The position numbers were made by a program, and so were the translations under genes. From positions 1 through 64,000 of the forward strand of contig JAHJQQ010000014.1 of the NCBI GenBank assembly GCA_018819175.1: a stretch of DNA of 64,000 nucleotides. The letters run 5' to 3'. Below, piece after piece: positions 45,703 to 55,207 of this stretch. The number at the start of each line of letters is the position of its first letter. The first letter of the stretch is position 1. The notes beneath the pieces were generated by a model. It saw nothing but the letters and a program-made list of their open reading frames with translations. It was not told the origin of the DNA and made no database searches. This DNA is from Gammaproteobacteria bacterium. GTDB taxonomy: Bacteria > Pseudomonadota > Gammaproteobacteria > Thiohalobacterales > Thiohalobacteraceae.

Positions 45703-47103
45703 ATGTCCAGCGACAACACCGGCAATAAACTCTGGGGCGGCCGCTTCACCGAGTCCACAGACGAATTCGTACAGGCCTTCACCGCCTCGGTGACCTTCGA
45801 CAAGCGTCTGTACGCCTATGATATCGCCGGCTCCATCGCCCACGCGCGCATGCTCACCAAGGTTGGCGTGCTGAGCGAGGGCGACTGCACCGCCATCATC
45901 GACGGCCTGAACGATATTCGCAGCGAAATAGAACGCGGCGATTTCGCCTGGTCGGTGGCCCTGGAAGATGTGCATATGAACATCGAGGCGCGTCTCACGG
46001 ACCGTATCGGCGCCGCCGGCAAGAAACTGCACACCGGCCGCTCGCGCAACGACCAGGTCGCGACCGACATTCGTTTGTATCTGCGCGATGAAATCGACTT
46101 CATCGCCACAGAACTACGGCGTCTGCAGACCGGCCTGCTGGATCTGGCCGAACGCGAGGCCAGCACCATCATGCCCGGCTTCACCCATCTGCAGGTCGCC
46201 ATGCCGGTCACCTTCGGTCATCACATGCTGGCCTGGTTCGAGAATCTGGACCGCGATCACGCGCGCCTGCTGGACTGCCGCAAACGCGTGAATGTCATGC
46301 CACTGGGTGCGGCAGCCTTGGCCGGAACCACGTACCCGATCAATCGCGCCTACACCGCCGAACTGCTCGGTTTCGATATGCCGGCGGAGAATTCGCTGGA
46401 TGCAGTGAGTGATCGCGACTTTGCCATCGAGTTCTGCAGCTTTGCAGCCATTCTGATGATGCATCTGTCGCGCTTCTCAGAAGAGCTGATCCTGTGGACC
46501 TCGGCGCAGTTCGGCTTCATCGACCTGCCCGATCGCTTCTGCACCGGCTCGTCGATCATGCCGCAGAAAAAAAACCCGGATGTGCCGGAGCTGGTGCGCG
46601 GCAAGACCGGCCGCATCAATGGACATTTAGTTGCCCTGCTGACGCTGATGAAGGGTCAGCCGCTTGCCTATAACAAGGACAACCAGGAAGACAAGGAACC
46701 CCTGTTCGATGCCGTCGATACTGTGAAAGGTTCACTGCGCGTGTTCGCCGATATGATGCCGGCCGTGCAGCCGAAACGCGAACGCATGCGCGCCGCGGCC
46801 CTGGAAGGCTTTTCCACCGCGACCGATCTCGCCGATTATCTGGTGCGCAAGGGCGTGCCGTTCCGGGATTCGCACGAGATTGTTGGCAAGGCGGTGCGGC
46901 GTGGTGTTGAACTGGGCAAGGACCTGTCACAGCTGCCACTGGAAGAACTGCAGTCTTTTTCCAAGGTGGTCGGCGCAGAAGTGTTCGAGGTGTTGACGCT
47001 GGAAGGTTCGGTGGCGGCACGCGATCATCTCGGAGGTACCGCGCCGGCGCAGGTGCGCGCGGCTGTAACGCGTGCCAAGGCACGGATAGCATCAACGTCT
47101 TGA
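45703..47103 (+). CDS. argH: Argininosuccinate lyase
   Basis: 466 residues from the ATG at 45703; the frame is open 69 bases further up, but [15 protein letters not shown] is the family start. The signature [12 protein letters not shown] and the substrate-binding [13 protein letters not shown] are intact. It splits argininosuccinate into arginine and fumarate. Divergent from algZ and convergent with the GGDEF-EAL gene, with a perfect 25-bp inverted repeat between them. Confidence 0.97.
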   Translation: MSSDNTGNKLWGGRFTESTDEFVQAFTASVTFDKRLYAYDIAGSIAHARMLTKVGVLSEGDCTAIIDGLNDIRSEIERGDFAWSVALEDVHMNIEARLTDRIGAAGKKLHTGRSRNDQVATDIRLYLRDEIDFIATELRRLQTGLLDLAEREASTIMPGFTHLQVAMPVTFGHHMLAWFENLDRDHARLLDCRKRVNVMPLGAAALAGTTYPINRAYTAELLGFDMPAENSLDAVSDRDFAIEFCSFAAILMMHLSRFSEELILWTSAQFGFIDLPDRFCTGSSIMPQKKNPDVPELVRGKTGRINGHLVALLTLMKGQPLAYNKDNQEDKEPLFDAVDTVKGSLRVFADMMPAVQPKRERMRAAALEGFSTATDLADYLVRKGVPFRDSHEIVGKAVRRGVELGKDLSQLPLEELQSFSKVVGAEVFEVLTLEGSVAARDHLGGTAPAQVRAAVTRAKARIASTS

Positions 47104-47113
47104 GGCACGGCGC

Positions 47114-47188
47114 CTAGCCCGCATTTCTCACCGCGGATGCAGGCTCATCGGCGGCCGCAGTAGATCCGCGGTGAGAAATGCGGGCTAG
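47114..47188. repeat. Perfect 25-bp inverted repeat between convergent genes
   Basis: CTAGCCCGCATTTCTCACCG... at 47114-47138 is exactly repeated in inverse at 47164-47188, with a 25-base loop. The right arm contains the stop codon of the GGDEF-EAL gene. The structure may end transcription from both sides or be a mobile palindromic repeat. Confidence 0.75.
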
Positions 47189-49941
47189 CCGGCTACCGCC
47201 CGTTCGCCGCCGCTTGCTTGCGTATGACCCAGTGTGAATTTGGTCATGACCTTGCCGGGTCGACCGATGTAATAGCCCTGCACATAATCCACGCCCAGGC
47301 GCCGCAGCATTTCAACCGTTGCAGCGTTCTCCACGAACTCCGCGATAGTGTGAATACCCATGCCACGCGACACGTCCACCAGCGCCTTGACGAACAGCTG
47401 GTCCTCGCGATTGCGAACGATGTCGCGGATGAAACTCCCGTCGATCTTGAGCGTATCCACGCGTAGATTTTTCAAATAAGAGAACGATGAGAAGCCAACA
47501 CCGAAATCATCCAACGAGATGCGGCAGCCGAATTGGCGCACTCGCGCGATGAATTCCGAAGCCTTGACCATCTGTTCACAGGCGGCAGTTTCGGTCACTT
47601 CAAAGGTGATGCGCTTGGGATCGACACCGGTGTGCTTCAGCTCGGACTCAATCAGGGCAAGTACTTCATCGTCACCTACGGACATGCCGGATAGATTGAT
47701 GGACATACCGATGTTAGCCATATCCGCGGGCAATGAAGCCAGGTGCCGCAAGGCCTTACTGAGAATGGCCCGATCGACCTGACCAATGAGGCCAAACTGT
47801 TCCGCAGTCGGAATGAAGTTACCCGGCATTAGCGTACCGCCATCGCGATCACGCATACGCACCAGACATTCGTAATGATGCACATTGCCATCGATCAACG
47901 AGGCAATCGGCTGGAAGGCCAGCTCGAACAGATCGTCTTCCAGCGCCTCGACAATGCGACCTTTCCAGGCCAGCTGCGTGCCCATGCGTTCACGCGAGGT
48001 GTCGCCTTCGACATAGAACTTGGCGCGATTGCGACCGGCATCCTTGGCTGAATACATGGCGGTATCCGCCTTGGCGAGCAGTTCGACGGCATCGCCACCC
48101 CGTTCCGGGAACATCACCATGCCGAGACTCGCCGATACATTCAGCGTGCGGCCCTGATGCACAGGTCGGCATTCGGCCACGGCCTCCAATACTGCTGCCG
48201 CCTTTTCGCGCGCCTGTTGCTCATCCATGTCGGGGAAGGCGATAGCGAATTCGTCACCACTAACCCGCGCCACCAGATCCTCATCGCGCGACATGCGTTT
48301 AAGCAAGCCGGAAATCGTTACGATCAGATCATCACCCACCGCATGACCGGCGGTGTCGTTGACCATTTTGAGGTGATCCAAATCAATCAGCATCAACACA
48401 CCACCGCGATTGCGCGACTGTGCATGACGTATTTCGTGAGCCAAATCGATGAGGAATCTGCGCCGATTGGCAAGCCCTGTGAGCTGATCCTGATTCGCAA
48501 GGACAACCAAACGCTCCTCATCCATGACCGATTTGGAAACATCGCGCGTCGTCCCGCGGAAACCCAGGACCTGTGCGTCGCCAGCTATCGGCATACCGTT
48601 CAGGCGCAAGTGGCGACGCGACCCGTCCGCAAGACTGATGACGCATTCGACTTCCTTGAAGGGATAGCACTTGCTGCTACTGCATTGCAATCGCATCATG
48701 ACATCGCTCAGATCATCACGCGGGAAGATCTGTGCCAGTGTGTGGCCAATGAATTCATCGGCCGTCATCTCCAGCGTGTCGGTCACCCCGGATGAAACAT
48801 ACACAAAGCGCCCATGGTGGTCGGTCTCCCACAACCAGTCCGATGAACTTTCCGCGAAATCGTGAAAGCGCTGACGATTACGCTCAAGCTCAACCTGCGA
48901 AGCACTGAGATCCGCGAGCATACTATTGAAAGAGTCGGCCAGTTGCCCCAGTTCATCGCGACGACGAATGCGTACCTGATACGTCAAGTCACCTGAGGCA
49001 ATATGTCGTGTTGCGTCTGCCAAGGCCATGATCGGGCGTGTCAAGGTGATCCGACTGATGGTTATACCAACCAACATTGCGATCAACAGAATAACTGCGG
49101 AAATAATCAAGGCACTATTACCAAGCCGCTTATAGGGCGCCCAGTAATTGTCACTGGAGTGCGCCAAGAGGACATGTGCCACCTTGGTGGTGGTATCAGC
49201 GCCATAAACTGGGTACACATGGCCGATATAATTTTCGATCCCCGCCATGAAGCGCAGGGGCGTACGGTCATTACCCGCATAATTCAACTGCTGCAGATCC
49301 ACACGATTTTGCAGACTACTGCCCAGTAAGACATTACCGGAAAACAGTGCCACTTCCGCACGCACCAATTCTTTGAGTTCATCAATTGATGCTTGATTGA
49401 TTTCCTGCCCGGTGACCAGCACACCAATCGCGCCACCCAAGGGACTCTGAATAGGTATTGCCGCAAGGCGCAGGAAGGTATCGAATATCAATGCATTGCC
49501 ATAGGCTACCGGTGCACCGCTGCTGACTTGCTGTAACAGCTGTTGCAGCGGTTCCGATGCGAGTACCTGTGGTGAGGTGAAGTGTGGCTTGCTGCCTTCG
49601 GCAATGGCCTGGCCCGAGCCCGTGCCAAGATACACGGCAACCAGATCAATGCCTGGGCGCGGATATAAATCTTCCAGCATGCCGCGCACGGTTTCTGTAT
49701 CACTGGTCAAGGCAGCTGCCAGCAGGCTGGGTTCACGACTCATGCCACGCGCTGTGGTCACCATGTTTTCCATGGCATGTCGCTGCGCCTCGACAAACAC
49801 GCGCTGAGCGCGTGCCAGGTCACGATCAATTTCGGCGTAAACATGCGCGCGCACCAGAAAATAACCTGACAAGGTCACGCCGCAGAGTACCATCAACACC
49901 AGAGTGGCAACGAACAGCGCATTTTTCTGGCCGATATTCAT
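47185..49941 (-). CDS. Membrane GGDEF-EAL c-di-GMP receptor with HAMP and PAS domains
   Basis: 918 residues from the ATG at 49941. Order: membrane helix (FVATLVLMVLCGVTLSGYFL), a periplasmic sensor region of about 250 residues, second helix (ALIISAVILLIAMLVGI), HAMP, PAS, GGDEF with SGDEF around residue 562, and EAL with ECLVR. EAL catalytic residues look complete: MSINLSG, FEVTETA, LDDFGVGFSSFSYLKNL, KIDGSFI, and FVENAAT, so phosphodiesterase activity is likely. The gene starts four bases after a secreted cupredoxin gene, hinting at a shared signal. Confidence 0.9.
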   Translation of the reverse strand: MNIGQKNALFVATLVLMVLCGVTLSGYFLVRAHVYAEIDRDLARAQRVFVEAQRHAMENMVTTARGMSREPSLLAAALTSDTETVRGMLEDLYPRPGIDLVAVYLGTGSGQAIAEGSKPHFTSPQVLASEPLQQLLQQVSSGAPVAYGNALIFDTFLRLAAIPIQSPLGGAIGVLVTGQEINQASIDELKELVRAEVALFSGNVLLGSSLQNRVDLQQLNYAGNDRTPLRFMAGIENYIGHVYPVYGADTTTKVAHVLLAHSSDNYWAPYKRLGNSALIISAVILLIAMLVGITISRITLTRPIMALADATRHIASGDLTYQVRIRRRDELGQLADSFNSMLADLSASQVELERNRQRFHDFAESSSDWLWETDHHGRFVYVSSGVTDTLEMTADEFIGHTLAQIFPRDDLSDVMMRLQCSSSKCYPFKEVECVISLADGSRRHLRLNGMPIAGDAQVLGFRGTTRDVSKSVMDEERLVVLANQDQLTGLANRRRFLIDLAHEIRHAQSRNRGGVLMLIDLDHLKMVNDTAGHAVGDDLIVTISGLLKRMSRDEDLVARVSGDEFAIAFPDMDEQQAREKAAAVLEAVAECRPVHQGRTLNVSASLGMVMFPERGGDAVELLAKADTAMYSAKDAGRNRAKFYVEGDTSRERMGTQLAWKGRIVEALEDDLFELAFQPIASLIDGNVHHYECLVRMRDRDGGTLMPGNFIPTAEQFGLIGQVDRAILSKALRHLASLPADMANIGMSINLSGMSVGDDEVLALIESELKHTGVDPKRITFEVTETAACEQMVKASEFIARVRQFGCRISLDDFGVGFSSFSYLKNLRVDTLKIDGSFIRDIVRNREDQLFVKALVDVSRGMGIHTIAEFVENAATVEMLRRLGVDYVQGYYIGRPGKVMTKFTLGHTQASGGERAVAG

Positions 49942-49945
49942 GCGC

Positions 49946-50662
49946 TCAGATTCCCGGCTGACTTGGAAACAGTTGTTCGATGGAGGCAGCCTGCGGTGAA
50001 GCCACGCCCACACCACCCTGACTGAATCCCTTGACAGTCATCTGCACCTGCAGCGGTGGCGGTGCCGTCACGGCCTCCGTCACGAGTGTCTTGGTCTCTG
50101 CGCCAGGTGCCGCAATACGTAACCGCCATTTGCCTGTCGGCAAGTCCCGGAACTCGAAACTTTCGCCCGCCTGGACCATACGCACCAGCGGCGTATCCAC
50201 CACATCAATGCGCAAATAGCTCTTGGCATGTATGCGGCAGAACCAGTGCAGATCAGCGACGTCATTAAGCGTTACTGACTTCTCGCTACCCAAACCCTCG
50301 CGGTCCATCTGCACGACCAAAGGTTGGCTATGTGAATGGGTAAATAACTCGTGATAGACCTTGTTATGATTCTCGAAGTTCAGCCTGTCACCGCGCGGAA
50401 TGGCCAGATACATCGGCTGGATCTGACTACTCAACACAATAGAATGCCGCACCGGCGCGCGGCGCGGCACTGTTTGACCTTCGGCGGGATACAACGCCAC
50501 ACTGACCAGGAAATTCTTCAACCCATCACTGCGCGCACTGAACAGCCCAGTCTGCTGGACATTGACCGTGCCGCGAATTTCAGCCGCAGTCAGACCTGAG
50601 CTTGCCAGAGCCAGACTCAAAGCGATTACCGCGGATGTGATATGTTGAATATGGTCTGGCAT
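49946..50662 (-). CDS. Secreted cupredoxin-like protein
   Basis: 238 residues with a signal peptide (SAVIALSLALASSGLTAA). The core is a plastocyanin-like domain with candidate copper ligands His in NHNKVYHELFTHSHS and C-x2-H in LHWFCRIHAKSY; the axial methionine usual after the C/H pair is not seen. A C-terminal beta-sandwich follows (SFEFRDLPTGKWRLRI), similar to proteins annotated as methylamine utilisation protein. It likely binds copper or another ligand in the periplasm. It lies four bases upstream of the GGDEF-EAL receptor gene. Confidence 0.75.
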   Translation of the reverse strand: MPDHIQHITSAVIALSLALASSGLTAAEIRGTVNVQQTGLFSARSDGLKNFLVSVALYPAEGQTVPRRAPVRHSIVLSSQIQPMYLAIPRGDRLNFENHNKVYHELFTHSHSQPLVVQMDREGLGSEKSVTLNDVADLHWFCRIHAKSYLRIDVVDTPLVRMVQAGESFEFRDLPTGKWRLRIAAPGAETKTLVTEAVTAPPPLQVQMTVKGFSQGGVGVASPQAASIEQLFPSQPGI

Positions 50663-50803
50663 GTCCTTCGCAATACTCCTGGAGGCGATAGCCGGGATCT
50701 GTTTATGCCATGGCGCCTCGGTTCTATAGCGACCGCCCCAGCGGACTTTGAAGCCAGACAGTCAATTCCAACTACAGTCGTCAATTTTCGAGGGCTTAGC
50801 CTG

Positions 50804-51175
50804 ATGACCGAGACCCCTGACAAGCTGGATCAGCTACGCAACAGACTGGCGCAATTCGCCGCAATGCGTGACTGGGATCAGTTCCATTCTCCGAAGAATC
50901 TCTCCATGGCACTGATAGCGGAGGCCGCTGAATTGGTTGAGCATTTTCAATGGCTCACCGAAGCGGCCAGCCAGTCATTGACAGCAGACAAACACGCCAA
51001 GGTGCGCCTCGAACTCGCCGACATTTTGATCTACCTGATCCGACTGGGTGACAAGCTGGATGTCGACCTGATCGCGGCGGCCAATGACAAAATCACGCTC
51101 AATGAGACCCGCTTTCCGGCCGACCGGGTGCGCGGTGATGCCCGCCGCGCCAGTGAGTACCAGCAGGATGATTGA
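50804..51175 (+). CDS. MazG-like nucleotide pyrophosphohydrolase
   Basis: 123 residues from the ATG at 50804; upstream in-frame starts have no homology. All-alpha NTP pyrophosphatase with EAAELVEHFQW and ELADILIYLIRLGDKLD, the EExxE and ExxD metal-binding motifs, and the N-terminal WDQFHSPKNLSMAL, typical of the MazG-like/RS21-C6 branch. It probably hydrolyses non-canonical NTPs to NMP and pyrophosphate as house-cleaning. Divergent from the cupredoxin gene. Confidence 0.9.
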   Translation: MTETPDKLDQLRNRLAQFAAMRDWDQFHSPKNLSMALIAEAAELVEHFQWLTEAASQSLTADKHAKVRLELADILIYLIRLGDKLDVDLIAAANDKITLNETRFPADRVRGDARRASEYQQDD

Positions 51176-51298
51176 ATGCGCCATTTTCCTGACGGGCCAT
51201 TTCTGCCTAACTCCTTGATATAAATACGGATATTGCCGGTTTACCCCATTAAAGACTCACCTTCAGCAGTCGCTATAAAACGTGAAGCAGATCGCACT

Positions 51299-51318
51299 GT
51301 CAGCCCGATCGGGCTGAC
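51299..51318. promoter_or_regulatory. Perfect 20-bp palindrome, possible operator or hairpin
   Basis: GTCAGCCCGATCGGGCTGAC is a perfect palindrome, 26 bases before the PAS-GGDEF start. No U tract follows, so an operator or a leader hairpin is as likely as a terminator. Confidence 0.4.
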
Positions 51319-51344
51319 CTGTCTGCACGTTGTTAGGAGAACCC

Positions 51345-52166
51345 ATGAAGGACAAGCTCGCTTTTGAACAAGCCCTGTCACTGATCGACAGCTACCCCGA
51401 CGCCGTTATGCTGTTCGATGCAGATGATCGCGTCATTGCCGGTAATACCGCATTAAACAGCCTGCTCGGTGAAGGCTGCAGCCTGACCGGACTGAACAGC
51501 GCGGACCTGAACGGTAGCCCGCTGCAATGCCTGCTCGCCGGTAACGATACCTTCGCCTTTATGGATGCGAATCAGCAGCCCTGCTATCTACAGGCCCAAG
51601 ACCTGCGACTGCCGCCAGGAGCGACTGCTGTACGCGCACGCCTGCTGCGAGACGTCACCGAAGCCGAGCATTTGCGCGCCGAGAATGAACGCCTGCAGAT
51701 CGAAGTGGCGGCACAGGCACTGCACGATCCGATCACCGGTCTGCTCAACCGCCGCGGTCTGATGGTGGCACTGGAACCGCAGGTTTCACGCAGTCGCCGC
51801 TATGACAGCCAGCTCGCACTGGTCTTCATGGATGTCTATGGCGCCGATGCCGAACCGAATTTCCTGGTGCGCGTCAGTCAAATCCTCAAAGACCAGCTGC
51901 GTTGGGCCGACGTCATTGGCTGCAGTGAGGATCACGAATTTATCTTGGTACTACCCGAAACCAGTCGCGAGGATGCCCTCAGTTTGACGGCGAAACTCAA
52001 CGAAAGGATGGCGAGTGAATTCAAATCGAGTGAATCCAACTGGGCGGCCTATGGCGTGGCGGAGTGGCAGAAAACCGATAACAGCATGACGTTGTTACGG
52101 CGCGCGCAGACCGCCCTCAATCAGGCACGCACGGCACGCGATGGTCGTATGGCTGTCGCCCTCTGA
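51345..52166 (+). CDS. PAS protein with degenerate GGDEF domain
   Basis: 273 residues from the ATG at 51345, with AGGAGA upstream. An N-terminal PAS-like domain (SYPDAVMLFDADDRVIAGN) is joined by a short coiled coil to a GGDEF-like domain (DPITGLLNRRGLM). The active motif is replaced by SEDHEF, and the metal-binding FMDVYGAD region is altered, so cyclase activity is probably lost. It may bind GTP or c-di-GMP, or a partner protein. It directly precedes cyaA, 71 bases away, on the same strand. Confidence 0.8.
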   Translation: MKDKLAFEQALSLIDSYPDAVMLFDADDRVIAGNTALNSLLGEGCSLTGLNSADLNGSPLQCLLAGNDTFAFMDANQQPCYLQAQDLRLPPGATAVRARLLRDVTEAEHLRAENERLQIEVAAQALHDPITGLLNRRGLMVALEPQVSRSRRYDSQLALVFMDVYGADAEPNFLVRVSQILKDQLRWADVIGCSEDHEFILVLPETSREDALSLTAKLNERMASEFKSSESNWAAYGVAEWQKTDNSMTLLRRAQTALNQARTARDGRMAVAL

Positions 52167-52237
52167 AGCCGGATAGCACAACCACAGTCGATGCACATGC
52201 CGTGACACCTCGGCATCCGCCGAGGTGAGGGTTCCAC

Positions 52238-55084
52238 ATGAAGTTGGTCTCTGATAACAAGGTAGCCATTGATGGCCTTGACCTGCGCGCAGTCAAGCGC
52301 CGCTTTATGGCCATCAACAATGACCGCCTGAAACGCGTCTATCAAAGCCTGCGCGATCGGCAAAAGATATTCTTCGAGCTGCTGCCACTGCTGTTCCATA
52401 TCAATCATCCGATGTTACCCGGCTATCTGTCGACCAAGACCCCCGCCGGCATCGCCGATTACACTCCCGGCAATCGCAGCATCGAGGCCGGCAAACGCCT
52501 GTCCAAGAGCTTCAGCTATCAGCGCCGCGCACAGCGCCGTTACGATATTCATGCCCTGTATCTGATGGGCTCCAGTGGCACGATCGCCTACTCCGACAGT
52601 AGCGACTTTGATCTCTGGGTGTGCATCCGCCCGGACATGGATGAAAATGATCAGCAGACACTGACGCGCAAGGCCGAAGGCATCGAATCCTGGGCCGCCT
52701 CCCTGGGTCTGGAAGTGCATTTTTTCATCATGAACGATGACGCCTTCCGGCGCGGCGAAATGCAATCGCTGTCGCATGAAAGCAGCGGTAGTGCCCAGCA
52801 TCATCTGCTGCTGGATGAGTTCTACCGTACCGGTCTGCTGGTTGCAGGACGCTATCCGATCTGGTGGCTGGTACCGCCCGAATATGAAGCGCACTACGAC
52901 GAGTACGTCGAGGATCTCAAGCACAAGCGCTTCGTCGGTCCCAACGACACCGTGGATTTCGGCGGCATTACGCGCATGCCGCCCGGCGAATTCTTCGGCG
53001 CCGCGCTCTGGCAACTCTACAAGGCCGTATCGTCACCCTATAAATCCGTACTGAAAATTCTGCTCATGGAAGCCTATGCCTCGGAATTTCCCGACACCGA
53101 ACTGCTCAGTCTGCGCTACAAAGCTGCGGTCTGGGCGGGTGACAGCAACCTTGATGAGCTGGACCCCTATGTGCAGATGTGCGCCCGCGTGGAAGAGTAC
53201 TTACTTGAACTTGGCGAACATGAACGCCTGGAACTGGCGCGGCGCTGTTTCTATTTCAAGGTCAATGAGCGCATGGGCCGACCGGACCGTGTCGGCAACA
53301 TCACCTGGCGCCGCGAGGTCATGCGTGCGCTGGTGACAGAATGGAATTGGTCGGATGCGCATCTGCTGTTATTGGATGCCCGCTCGACCTGGAAGATTCA
53401 TCGTGTACTCGAAGAACGTCAGGCACTGGTCGAGGCACTGACCCAGAGCTACAGTTCGTTGTCGGACTTCGCGCGCAATCAGGCCGATAGTCATGCCATC
53501 GATCCCGCCGAATTGAATCTGCTCGGCCGGCGCCTGTATGCCGCGTTTGAGCGCAAGGCCGGCAAGGTCGACATCATCAATCCCGGCATTTCCGAAGACC
53601 TGATCGAAGAACGTTTGTCATTGCACCAGATCCGCGGACTCGAAAGCGGCTGGGTACTCTATCGCGGCGACGTCCGCGTCGGCGAAACCCAAGGCGAACG
53701 CGCTCTCAAGCGCGCGCACAGCCTGATTGAAGTTCTGGCCTGGTGTCATTTCAACAAACTGGTTCACCCCTTCAGCAGCATGATCAGTCTGCATCCGGAC
53801 GATTGCGATCTGAGCAGTTGGGAGTTGCGCTCGGTCATCGATTGCTTGCACCAGCTCAATCCGGACGGTCAGCTCCAGGAATCGGAAATGGAAGAACTGG
53901 CGCAACCGGCGCGCGTGCGTCAAGCGGCGATGTTCATCAATCTCGGTGTGGACCCGATGTCCGGCCTGACCCGCGAAGGCATGCAACTGGTCAGCAGTCG
54001 TACCGATGCATTGAGCTATGGCGGACGCTGGGAGAATCTCGCCGTCACCTTCGAAATGATTGCGGTAACCACCTGGCAGGAAGTCCTCACCTTCCGCTAT
54101 GCCGGCGAAACCGCCTTGCTGGATGCGCTCTGTGATTATCTGGCCTGGTCACCCATATCCTCAGGGCATGTACCCGCACCGGTGGCCTGTTTCAGTTTTT
54201 CTTCGACCCGTGGCGCACCTATCGCGCATCGCGTCGAAACCGTTATCCGCGATGTAATCGACTGGTATTACAGTGGCGAAGGCGGCGTTCTCGGTCGTTA
54301 CATAGTGCAGGTTGGCCATGAATATTTTGTGATTCAGCCCGAGAACGATGTCCCACGTTATGAAAAATTCACCGGCATGCCGGCACTGCTCACACACCTT
54401 GGCAGTCAGCAGGATGGTTTCAGTTCGGTACGCGCTGACCCGCAGAGTCTGGCGGACACCGCATTACCCGCCATATTCGAGATCAATCGCGCCGGCTGTG
54501 TACAGCTGTTCTATCTAGTCACTGGCGATCAGGCGCAGGTTTATGTCTTGGATGAGCGCGGCTCACTGTTCCATCAGCAGGTCGTATTCCACGACAACCT
54601 TACGCTGCTGACGCAGTTCCAACGGTTTCTGGAAAAGGTGCAACACCGCCGCGACTTCCTGGCCCGCGAGCACGGCGATCATCTGGATAACAATGAGATC
54701 GAGTATTACCAGATCATACAGCGCGCGAATGCGAAGCCGCGACTGGATCGGCAGAACATCAATCCGTTCCGGCAGTCACGCACCTACTTTGGCGTACAGG
54801 TCATCGGCGATGTTCTGGAAGAGAAACGCACCGTGCTCACCATGTATTGCAACGGGCAGGAATTCTCTACTTTGGAATTCGGCGACCGGTTATTCCATGA
54901 AGTCGCGCGTTATGTGCTCAGCCAGCGCAGCAGCGGCCAGACCTATCCTATCTATATCACCGACATCGATCTGGCGCGCAGTCTGCTCGGTGCCGATGCC
55001 ACACAAGGTTTGCAGACAGTGCATTTCCTGAATTACAAAAAACGCATCGAGGCACGGTTGAATCAGGCCTTGGCGAGTTTGTAG
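52238..55084 (+). CDS. cyaA: Class I adenylate cyclase
   Basis: 948 residues, about 100 more than E. coli CyaA. The nucleotidyl-transferase motif is YLMGSSGTIAYSDSSDFDLW, with G111-S112 and the metal-binding D123 and D125. The C-terminal regulatory part is long and includes TYFGVQVIGDVLEEKRT. It makes cAMP from ATP, presumably for a CRP-type regulator encoded elsewhere. The neighbourhood (cyaA, then lptM, dapF, DUF484, xerC) parallels E. coli, with lysA and others inserted. Confidence 0.95.
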   Translation: MKLVSDNKVAIDGLDLRAVKRRFMAINNDRLKRVYQSLRDRQKIFFELLPLLFHINHPMLPGYLSTKTPAGIADYTPGNRSIEAGKRLSKSFSYQRRAQRRYDIHALYLMGSSGTIAYSDSSDFDLWVCIRPDMDENDQQTLTRKAEGIESWAASLGLEVHFFIMNDDAFRRGEMQSLSHESSGSAQHHLLLDEFYRTGLLVAGRYPIWWLVPPEYEAHYDEYVEDLKHKRFVGPNDTVDFGGITRMPPGEFFGAALWQLYKAVSSPYKSVLKILLMEAYASEFPDTELLSLRYKAAVWAGDSNLDELDPYVQMCARVEEYLLELGEHERLELARRCFYFKVNERMGRPDRVGNITWRREVMRALVTEWNWSDAHLLLLDARSTWKIHRVLEERQALVEALTQSYSSLSDFARNQADSHAIDPAELNLLGRRLYAAFERKAGKVDIINPGISEDLIEERLSLHQIRGLESGWVLYRGDVRVGETQGERALKRAHSLIEVLAWCHFNKLVHPFSSMISLHPDDCDLSSWELRSVIDCLHQLNPDGQLQESEMEELAQPARVRQAAMFINLGVDPMSGLTREGMQLVSSRTDALSYGGRWENLAVTFEMIAVTTWQEVLTFRYAGETALLDALCDYLAWSPISSGHVPAPVACFSFSSTRGAPIAHRVETVIRDVIDWYYSGEGGVLGRYIVQVGHEYFVIQPENDVPRYEKFTGMPALLTHLGSQQDGFSSVRADPQSLADTALPAIFEINRAGCVQLFYLVTGDQAQVYVLDERGSLFHQQVVFHDNLTLLTQFQRFLEKVQHRRDFLAREHGDHLDNNEIEYYQIIQRANAKPRLDRQNINPFRQSRTYFGVQVIGDVLEEKRTVLTMYCNGQEFSTLEFGDRLFHEVARYVLSQRSSGQTYPIYITDIDLARSLLGADATQGLQTVHFLNYKKRIEARLNQALASL

Positions 55085-55093
55085 GAATAGGTG

Positions 55094-55191
55094 CTAGGGA
55101 CTAGGAACTAGGAACTAGGAACTAGGAACTAGGAACTAGGAACTAGGAAAAATGTACGCAACATTTCAGTCTCTAGCGCCTAGTCCCTAGC
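55094..55191. repeat. Heptamer tandem repeat (CTAGGAA)8 with inverted partner
   Basis: Eight tandem 7-base units run from 55094 to 55149, the first being CTAGGGA and the rest CTAGGAA. At 55179-55191 CCTAGTCCCTAGC is the exact inverse of 55093-55105. The array lies between the convergent cyaA and DUF302 genes. The unit number may vary by slippage. Confidence 0.8.
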
Positions 55192-55207
55192 CTCTAGCCT
55201 CTAATCC

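Noticed and set aside
50657..50672. Sigma-54-like TGGCATGTCCTTCGCA upstream of the MazG-like gene
   Set aside because: It coincides with the start codon of the divergent cupredoxin gene, and the -12 block TCGCA is weak; chance match is likely.
55094..55149. CRISPR array
   Set aside because: The units are 7 bases long and contiguous without spacers; there are no cas genes in the window.
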